Below are positions 60,101 to 64,000 of a DNA stretch of 64,000 bases, piece by piece (within the stretch, counting starts at the first letter, position 1; each line of letters begins with the position of its first letter). Below the pieces are notes generated by a model. It saw only the letters and a program-made list of their open reading frames with translations, was not told where the DNA came from and made no database searches. The translations under genes were made by a program, and so were the position numbers. This DNA is from Mesostigma viride (Eukaryota; Streptophyta; Mesostigmatophyceae; Mesostigmatales; Mesostigmataceae), in contig RPFO01000648.1 in NCBI GenBank assembly GCA_009746045.1, positions 969,021 through 1,033,020 on the forward strand, given 5' to 3'.

Positions 60101-61864
60101 ATAAAAAGCACGAGCACCAAGTGGCTGGCACTTTGGTGCCCGGCGCTTGGTTTTTTTTTTTTTATTTGGATATTGAATAATGGGCCATTTTTCAATTTCT
60201 CCAATACACCAGAAAGCTCCAGCTAGCCATGCAAGGATTTCCCACACTTGTGCCCTGTCTATGTCCATGCCTCACATTTTCTACATGCACGGCTGATGTA
60301 TATGCTATGGCCACATCGCAGACTGCATCAGCAACCAGACCGGCAGCGGTGCCTCCGTAGGGTGCACGGACGCCACCCTGCCCTACTGCGTGGCGCCCCC
60401 CCCCGAGTTCGTAGTCGTTGCGGGCGTGGACGAGGCCGGCTTCTGCGTGGGTACGTTCACCACCCCAAGTGGTCGCCGTGGGTGCATTTGCTAGTGATCA
60501 GCGTGCCCCGCTGTATGCTGCTATCACCAGAACGCGCCGACCTTGCCTGCGTTCCATATGTAAGGTAAGCGCGTACCCCTGCGCAGAGCAACGGGTGCGC
60601 AACCATGTGAACACGACGCGCAACTTCCTGGGTGCAGCCATGGTGACAGTGATTGGTGGGGACGTATGCTAGTTGGTGGTGACGGTGATGGGTGGGGACG
60701 CATGCTAGTTGGTGGTGACGGTGATGGGTGGGGACGTATGCTACATAGTTGGTGGTGACGGCAATAGGTGGGGTTGTATGCTGGTTGGGTGGTGGTGGCG
60801 GCATCGGCAAGCTGCTTGTGCAAGTGCCCGTGATGATTGGCGGTGCTCGCAGCGCTGCCTGTTTGCTGCGCGCTGCGTGCTTCGAGTTGCAGTTGCAGAT
60901 GACCTTGTCCGCAGCACATTGAGGTTTCCCTTGTGCCATGAGGACGTGCATAAGGGACGTGCGCATGGAAGACATGAACTGCTGGACAGCTATTTTCATC
61001 CCGTCGATTCGCCTTCAAACTCGGTGTGACGTGCACGTAGACTAGCTTGCTGTGCCGTAGGCAGGCATCATTGACCGGCATCGCCCCAGCCAGTGCCCCA
61101 TGATCCCAGCCAAGCACGCTGAATTGGCTACGCTGACACGTGGCACCAATCACCGGCTTTCAATGGCACCCTCCGCCTTTGCCTTCTGAAACGTGCACCG
61201 CTCGGGCCCACCAACCCCCCAGCTTGTGCTCAGATTGAGGGCGAATTCGACGTGCACCCTGGGTGCACCGCGCAGCAGCCAGTGTGCGCGATCACGCACA
61301 CATTTGCCAGCACAGACGCGGGCGGTGGTGACAAAAGCGTCGACGTGGTCGCGGTCGGCGCCACGGGGGAGTGCTTTGGTGGGTCCATTGATAGGTTGTT
61401 TAGCTGCCCGTCCATTCTGCAGGGGCCTCACCATCCTGTTATCTGCTCCATGATAAGGAATTTTCTATTACCAAGTTTTGTTATGTATTGCTGTTTGGCT
61501 GGCAAAATTTGTCATCGCCTTGCCTGTTGGCTGTTGCACTGGCAGCCTCAGCCGCGATGCCGGTCCTGTGCTTGGTGATAAGCAGCAAGTGCTTATGCGG
61601 CCGCACACTATGCACTGGCTACAGCGCATCTTTTATATAGCTAGTCCAATCGCGCAGGCGATGGGGTATGCACTCTCCCTATTATTGTGTGTCAATACCC
61701 CACACAAAGCTGGCGGATGCAATACTGCGAAATTATCGAGATCATGCAAGCCGCCTGCTTGTTGCGTGGATGGCGAGGATCGATGCCAAGGTGTGAGGTA
61801 TGGGCCATTACAGCCGTCCCGGACCTCAGCTCAACGTCCCACATCACGGTGGTCTGCATGATTG
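45085..61864 (+). CDS. Modular extracellular protein gene (partial, at least nine exons)
   Basis: Gene-level entry for the exons listed separately. All begin after an AG with two leftover bases and end one base into a codon before GT, so every exon is symmetrical phase 1-1 and could be added or removed without changing the frame. Modules in order: C4, C-type lectin domain, C4, C4, HYR, C4, C4, Cys/Gly, Cys/Gly, possible Cys/Gly (C4 is a short four-cysteine repeat). Such domains occur in secreted or cell-surface proteins for adhesion and carbohydrate or protein binding. Start, signal peptide and end were not found; intermediate exons are probably missed. Introns of 0.4-4 kb hold satellites. 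That all exons belong to one transcript is inference from shared phase, strand and module type. Confidence 0.6.
45220..46092. repeat. 67-bp satellite, 13 copies
   Basis: Unit contains AAATGATGTATCAATGCATG and GGGTATTTGTGGTGCT. Copies are near identical and differ mainly at two spots (GATAACAG/GATGACAG and CTAG-TG/TT/CT-AGAT). Lies in the intron after C4 module 1. Confidence 0.95.
46093..47559. other. Intron stretch with one possible exon
   Basis: At 47294 an acceptor TCCTGCAG leads in phase 1 into [12 protein letters not shown] and [10 protein letters not shown], reminiscent of REJ-type repeats, then runs to a stop at 47465. No donor is obvious, so this may be chance or a decayed exon. The rest shows nothing recognisable. 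Confidence 0.25.
47560..47740 (+). repeat. Interstitial telomeric repeat (TTTAGGG)n
   Basis: About 25 units, several degenerate (TTTGGGG, TGAAGGG, TTAAGGG). Flanked on both sides by unrelated sequence, so not a chromosome end in this assembly. Confidence 0.95.
47741..49325. other. Intron stretch before the lectin exon
   Basis: An acceptor-like TTTCCACAG at 47801 is followed by an open phase-1 frame to 48040, without a recognised domain. 48990-49110 has imperfect 40-50-bp repeats with GTGCATGGTG and CAGCTACTTGGCCA. At 49268 an acceptor precedes a short Cys-rich frame ([14 protein letters not shown]) without a clear donor. Confidence 0.3.
49326..49718 (+). CDS. Exon, C-type lectin-like domain
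   Basis: Acceptor GGGCCGTGCAG, donor GTAAGC, 393 bases, phase 1-1, 131 codons. Visible CTLD features: [10 protein letters not shown] start, second Cys after EAG, DCAYL helix end, HLVKIES strand, the signature [22 protein letters not shown], and the final MCQI cysteine. Length and order fit one complete CTLD. The WND calcium-site motif is not evident, so carbohydrate binding is uncertain. Starting the exon at the earlier acceptor (49268) would break the phase. The domain probably mediates ligand or cell-surface binding outside the cell. Confidence 0.85.
49719..50580. other. Intron after the lectin exon
   Basis: Contains ATGGCRCACCCCACAGCATG repeated at about 49790 and 49818, otherwise nothing recognised. 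Confidence 0.5.
50581..50643 (+). CDS. Exon, C4 module 2
   Basis: Acceptor CCCTGTGTGCAG, donor GTGAGT, 63 bases, phase 1-1. Encodes [19 protein letters not shown] plus RG; spacing 5-6-4. Confidence 0.65.
50644..52744. other. Intron between C4 modules 2 and 3
   Basis: No gene or strong repeat seen. 52625-52662 is a short CCCTAA-like tract (CCCTAACCCC variants) resembling degenerate telomere sequence on the opposite strand. Confidence 0.5.
52745..52807 (+). CDS. Exon, C4 module 3
   Basis: Acceptor TTTGCGAAACAG, donor GTAAGC, 63 bases, phase 1-1. Encodes [19 protein letters not shown] plus IG; spacing 5-5-5. The purine tract starts a few bases into the following intron. Confidence 0.65.
52815..55125 (+). 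repeat. 2.3-kb pure purine tract (G/A-rich strand is plus)
   Basis: Blocks in order: GGGGGCGAAGGAA units (52860-52990), GGGGGGAA units (53000-53710), GGGAGGGAA units (53710-54170), GGGGGGTTGAA units (54175-54840 and 54905-54980) and GGGGGGGGAA units (54850-55120). Apart from TT and rare C it is all purine on one strand. Long Gly/Glu/Lys/Arg and Pro/Phe/Ser open frames here are artefacts. Confidence 0.95.
53898..54000. other. Assembly gap (103 N)
   Basis: Run of N inside the purine tract; true length unknown. Confidence 1.
55126..55930. other. Intron stretch before the HYR exon
   Basis: No gene, repeat or conserved motif recognised. Confidence 0.5.
55931..56218 (+). CDS. Exon, HYR domain
   Basis: Acceptor CGTGCGCGCAG, donor GTATGT, 288 bases, phase 1-1, 96 codons. 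Starts [14 protein letters not shown] and ends [18 protein letters not shown], the two hallmark blocks of HYR (hyalin repeat) domains, an immunoglobulin-like fold used in extracellular adhesion proteins. Between them lie [18 protein letters not shown] and [10 protein letters not shown]. Four cysteines are present, and the length matches a full domain. Open frames continue at both sides, but the two splice sites and phase agreement favour these limits. Confidence 0.8.
56219..56816. other. Intron after the HYR exon
   Basis: No repeat or gene recognised. Confidence 0.5.
56817..56873 (+). CDS. Exon, C4 module 4
   Basis: Acceptor GGCAATGATGCAG, donor GTGAGT, 57 bases, phase 1-1. Encodes [17 protein letters not shown] plus VG; spacing 4-5-4. 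The acceptor lacks a pyrimidine tract, so the start is less sure. Confidence 0.5.
56874..58045. other. Intron with one possible small exon
   Basis: At 57292 TTTGTGCAG is followed by [15 protein letters not shown], but the end does not give phase 1, so it is not called. The remainder holds nothing recognised. Confidence 0.3.
58046..58105 (+). CDS. Exon, C4 module 5
   Basis: Acceptor CGTCCCATGGCAG, donor GTAGGT, 60 bases, phase 1-1. Encodes [18 protein letters not shown] plus IG; spacing 5-5-4. Closest to the classical C...DC..G..C..G.C pattern. Confidence 0.7.
58106..59461. other. Intron stretch
   Basis: 58560-58810 holds repeated TTTGCGA(C/G)CC(A)AAA motifs in both orientations. 59105-59250 contains CATTGGCAAT repeated and a possible Cys-rich frame ([11 protein letters not shown]) before GTAAGC, not phase 1, so not called. 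Confidence 0.35.
59462..59760. repeat. (ATGGC)n pentanucleotide repeat
   Basis: About 44 nearly perfect units at 59472-59688 after three GGGATG variants, and a short second run at 59724-59755. Because five is not a multiple of three, all frames are open and read MAWHG/MPCHA repeats; not genes. Confidence 0.95.
59761..60321. other. Intron stretch with an inverted repeat
   Basis: 60080-60190 has inverted arms: CCCAATATCCAAATAAAAA pairs with TTTTTATTTGGATATTGAA, with an inner CAAG-TGGC/GCGCTTGG part, a possible small MITE or hairpin. 59760-59870 has TTAGTTCGGTAGTAC repeats. Confidence 0.5.
60322..60450 (+). CDS. Exon, Cys/Gly module 1
   Basis: Acceptor GCCACATCGCAG, donor GTACGT, 129 bases, phase 1-1, 43 codons. 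Encodes [20 protein letters not shown], then YCVAPP and EAGFCVG. The C...GC....P.C...C layout matches short Cys repeats common in large protist and bacterial surface proteins (from memory, unnamed). Confidence 0.65.
60451..61222. other. Intron with 39-bp tandem repeat
   Basis: 60640-60790 has four imperfect units of GGTGATGGGTGGGGACGCAT plus GCTAGTTGGTGGTGAC. At 61072 an AG acceptor precedes [20 protein letters not shown], weakly HYR-like, without a convincing donor. Confidence 0.4.
61223..61378 (+). CDS. Exon, Cys/Gly module 2
   Basis: Acceptor CCAACCCCCCAG, donor GTGGGT, 156 bases, phase 1-1, 52 codons. Encodes [20 protein letters not shown], then CAITHTFAS and [12 protein letters not shown]. 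It aligns with module 1 at GCT....P.C and at the C-terminal GxCxG. Confidence 0.6.
61379..61777. other. Intron after Cys/Gly module 2
   Basis: Nothing recognised. Confidence 0.4.
61778..61864 (+). CDS. Possible exon, Cys/Gly module 3
   Basis: Acceptor TGGATGGCGAG and donor GTCGTT are both weak. At 87 bases it keeps phase 1-1 and encodes [20 protein letters not shown] then VCMIG, resembling the second half of module 2 (VCAITHTF...CFG). The gene may continue beyond the window or end here. Confidence 0.3.
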
Positions 61865-61867
61865 GTC

Positions 61868-62287
61868 GTTTCAAATCGTGATCTATATAACAGTTAGTTC
61901 TACCTTCATATCGTGATCTATATAACAGTTAGTTCTACCTTCATATCGTGATCTATATAACAGTCAGTTCTACCTTCATATCGTGATCTATATAACAGTT
62001 AGTTCTACCTTCATATCGTGATCTATATAACAGTTAGTTCTACCTTCATATCGTGATCTATATAACAGTTAGTTCTACCTTCATATCGTGATCTATGTAA
62101 CAGTTAGTTCTACCTTCATATCGTGATCTATATAACAGTCAGTTCTACCTTCATATCGTGATCTATATAACAGTCAGTTCTACCTTCATATCGTGATCTA
62201 TATAACAGTTAGTTCTGCCTTCATATCGTGATCTATGCAACAGTTAGTTCTACCTTCATATCGTGATCTATATAACAGTTAGTTTCT
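61868..62287. repeat. 35-bp satellite, 12 copies
   Basis: Unit TTCATATCGTGATCTATATA plus ACAGTTAGTTCTACC, directly abutting with few substitutions. No spacers, so not a CRISPR array. Confidence 0.95.
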
Positions 62288-62775
62288 ACCCATGGCCTTG
62301 CTCCAGGGGCTTGAGGAGAGCAGGCGCGGCTCTGGATGATTAATTAATTAATTAAACTCGTGCTCCCGTTGGGGAGTCACGGAGCACCGAAGTGCTTTTA
62401 ATCCCTGTGTGTGCACAACAGGAGAAAGGGCAGAGACCCCCAGTCTCCTTCATGCCAAAGGCATGCCACAGCTGCATTTGGGCGCGCTAGCTAAAAAGAC
62501 ATGCTACCGATCCGGCAAACTGTGGGTGCAATAAGACCTATGTGAGCATATCATAGCAAGGAGCGTGGGCAAGTAATCTGATCGAAGCCATGACGTAGCA
62601 TGGCTGTACAAAGACTGAGCTAAGGCTATGGCTGGTTGTGTACCGTGCGTGAGCGGTGCACGTGACTAGGTATGGTGGCACAGCTAGGCATGCAACATTC
62701 TAAGCATGGCTGCCATGGCAACAGTGACTACCAATGAAGTCAAGCTAGGGCTATTCTAGTCTAGCCCGCTGGGGG

Positions 62776-62975
62776 CGTCCACATCTTGTGGTTGATCATC
62801 AGGTCCCCGCCCCCCTCCAGTACACCTTGGGCTGCTGGGGGTCCTGCTTGTGGCGGAGGTATTCAGGCCACAGGTCACGTCGCTGTTGCTGCTGAGCGGG
62901 GGTCAGGTCGTCGTCCAGCATCAGGTGAGGTCGTGCAACCGCTTGCGATGAGAGAGTAACCGCTGCTTGTCCTCA
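62776..62975 (-). pseudogene. LINE ORF1 C-terminal domain, diverged copy
   Basis: Minus-strand codons give EDKQRLLSHRKRLHDLT, LDDDLTPAQQQQRRDLWPEY and KVYWRGA in shifted frames. Clearly related to 38273-38497, with small indels. Confidence 0.6.
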
Positions 62976-63063
62976 CGGGAGGGGAAGGTGAGAAGGACTG
63001 GTGGGGGAGCCGCCTTGTCCTGTGAGTGGGGAAGGCGGTGGCACCCACGCAGTTCTACCTCAC

Positions 63064-64000
63064 CTACCAGGCCCATGAGGGTAAGGAGCTGGCAAGGGGG
63101 TCGTCGGCAAGGGAGGTTGACGTCTCACCTGGCTTCTGGGGGAAGCGCCGCAGCACCACCCGGCAGTCGCGGCGGGCGCGGTCGGTGGCCTCCCGTTGTT
63201 GAGCCTGGCGAAGGTCTTCAAGCTCCTGGAGCTTCGTAGCGATGGCGTCGGTGGTGGAGGCGGTCGCTGTCCGCAGCAGGTCCGCATAGGAGAGGGGCGG
63301 GAGGTCACCAGCATCCAGCCGGGGTGGCTGGGATGCGATGGTGTCCGTCTGCTCCGCTATCTTTGGGACCTGTGAGGCCAGGGCCTCGGTGTGGGCGGTG
63401 ATGGCTTCAAGCTTCTTCATGAGCACGCCGCACTTGCCCTCCACCTGGTTAAGGCGAGAGACAAGTGCAGCGTGCGTGTCCGAAGCCTGCGCCGCGGTGT
63501 GTAGCGCCGTGAACTGGGGTTGTACATAGCTTGTGGACGACCTTGGTTTCCACATTGGAGACCCGGGCCTCCACCGTGTTGAGCGTCGTGTTCAGCGAGG
63601 TCAGCTTCTCGGCCAACGGCCAGGTCACGTGCTCCTCCAGCACTGCTCGGATGTCGTCCTTGCAGAGGGAGGAAGCCGATGTGGCTGTCGGCCGCGCAGG
63701 CTGGGCTGGGGTGCGGATCTTGGCGGCGATGCTGGCGATAGGTAGCTGGAAGAAGCTGCACATGATGGCGAGGCGGTGGTCGTATTCTGGCAGGGTGAGG
63801 AACCTCTCCACGTGGTCGGCGGGGATGGGCGCATAGGGCCCATGGAGCTTGCGTTCCTGTGCTAAGAAACGCACTATTTCGACGCATTCTGCGTTGGACA
63901 GTTGCATCCATTTGCTGAAAGAAAAGCGGTCGTAATCTGGTAGGTACTGTCGCCATTTGTGTGCGTGGCAGGGTTTCTTGGGCTCTGGCGAGGCGCTTGG
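63064..64000 (-). pseudogene. LINE ORF1 protein, N-terminal and coiled-coil part, frameshifted
   Basis: A frame open to the window edge encodes RQYLPDYDRFSFSKWMQLSN, CVEIVRFLAQER and IAAKIRTPAQPARPTATSAS. It then has a heptad-like region (VLEEHVTWPLAEKLTSLNTT) cut by a one-base frameshift near 63540. The next frame continues the coiled coil (LVSRLNQVEGKCGVLMKKLE, TKLQELEDLRQAQQREATDR) and RRDCRVVLRRFPQKPGET, which resembles the start of the ORF1 RRM. A second frameshift precedes the C-terminal domain. Coiled coil, RRM and C-terminal domain is the L1 ORF1p architecture; the protein would trimerise and bind element RNA. Confidence 0.65.

Larger units (their letters stand above)
62338..64000 (-). 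mobile_element. ORF1-type LINE, runs off the window
   Basis: Read on the minus strand: ORF1 (64000-62776), 3' UTR (about 62775-62382), stem-loop (62359-62381: CGTG/CACG, bulged A, CTCCC/GGGAG, loop CAAC) and a TTAA tail (62338-62355). The same 3' end is at 35091. No ORF2 lies between ORF1 and the 3' end. Confidence 0.75.

Noticed and set aside
61868-62287. CRISPR-like array
   Set aside because: Repeats abut directly with no spacers, and the context is eukaryotic; the same holds for 45220-46092.

Overview
This window looks like nuclear DNA of a eukaryote, most likely a green alga. It carries an interstitial block of plant/chlorophyte-type telomere repeat (TTTAGGG), GT-AG introns, L1/Zepp-like LINEs with microsatellite tails, a second LINE type with an endonuclease-like C-terminus, a MULE-like transposase relic, TIR transposons and a modular extracellular-protein gene. 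No bacterial operon, rRNA or convincing tRNA gene is visible. The species cannot be named from sequence alone. A 103-base N run (53898-54000) marks an assembly gap.

Region 1 (1-28281) is a head-to-tail array of at least eight, probably nine, mobile units. Each ends in a G/C-rich perfect hairpin followed by CTTG and T, and the next unit starts at once with a T-rich TA..CTAC motif. Three unit types (long L, short S1, short S2) follow each other in different orders, so the boundaries can be read from neighbour shuffling. The layout resembles Helitrons (hairpin near the 3' end, 5' T/TC, no obvious target duplication), but the terminus is CTTG rather than CTRR and no Rep/helicase gene is present. 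Unit U7 is split by a 7.5-kb CACTA-like transposon (15366-22848, TA duplication, two empty sites in the window) and by a second insertion. L units and that second insertion carry a roughly 29-bp CA/GC-rich minisatellite.

Region 2 (28.6-44.7 kb) holds a MULE-like pseudogene, a piggyBac-like TTAA element, tRNA-related SINE copies and a nest of non-LTR retrotransposons (33.2-39.4 kb). The LINE copies are bounded by 10-bp target duplications, end in AATT-rich microsatellites, and carry a covarying stem-loop just before the tail. Several join the end of ORF1 directly to the 3' UTR without ORF2. A separate 14-15-bp duplication bounds a 5'-truncated LINE that encodes a restriction-endonuclease-like domain. 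A small three-exon minus-strand gene of unknown function is proposed at 39762-41407.

Region 3 (45.1-61.9 kb) appears to be part of one large plus-strand gene built from small symmetrical phase 1-1 exons: five four-cysteine modules, a C-type lectin domain, a HYR domain and two or three further Cys-rich modules, predicting a secreted or cell-surface modular protein. Its introns are full of unusual tandem repeats: a 67-bp satellite, telomeric repeat, a 2.3-kb pure purine tract, (ATGGC)n and a 39-bp repeat; a 35-bp satellite follows the last candidate exon.

Region 4 (62.3-64.0 kb) is a minus-strand LINE with its tail, 3' hairpin, 3' UTR and frameshifted ORF1, running off the window edge.
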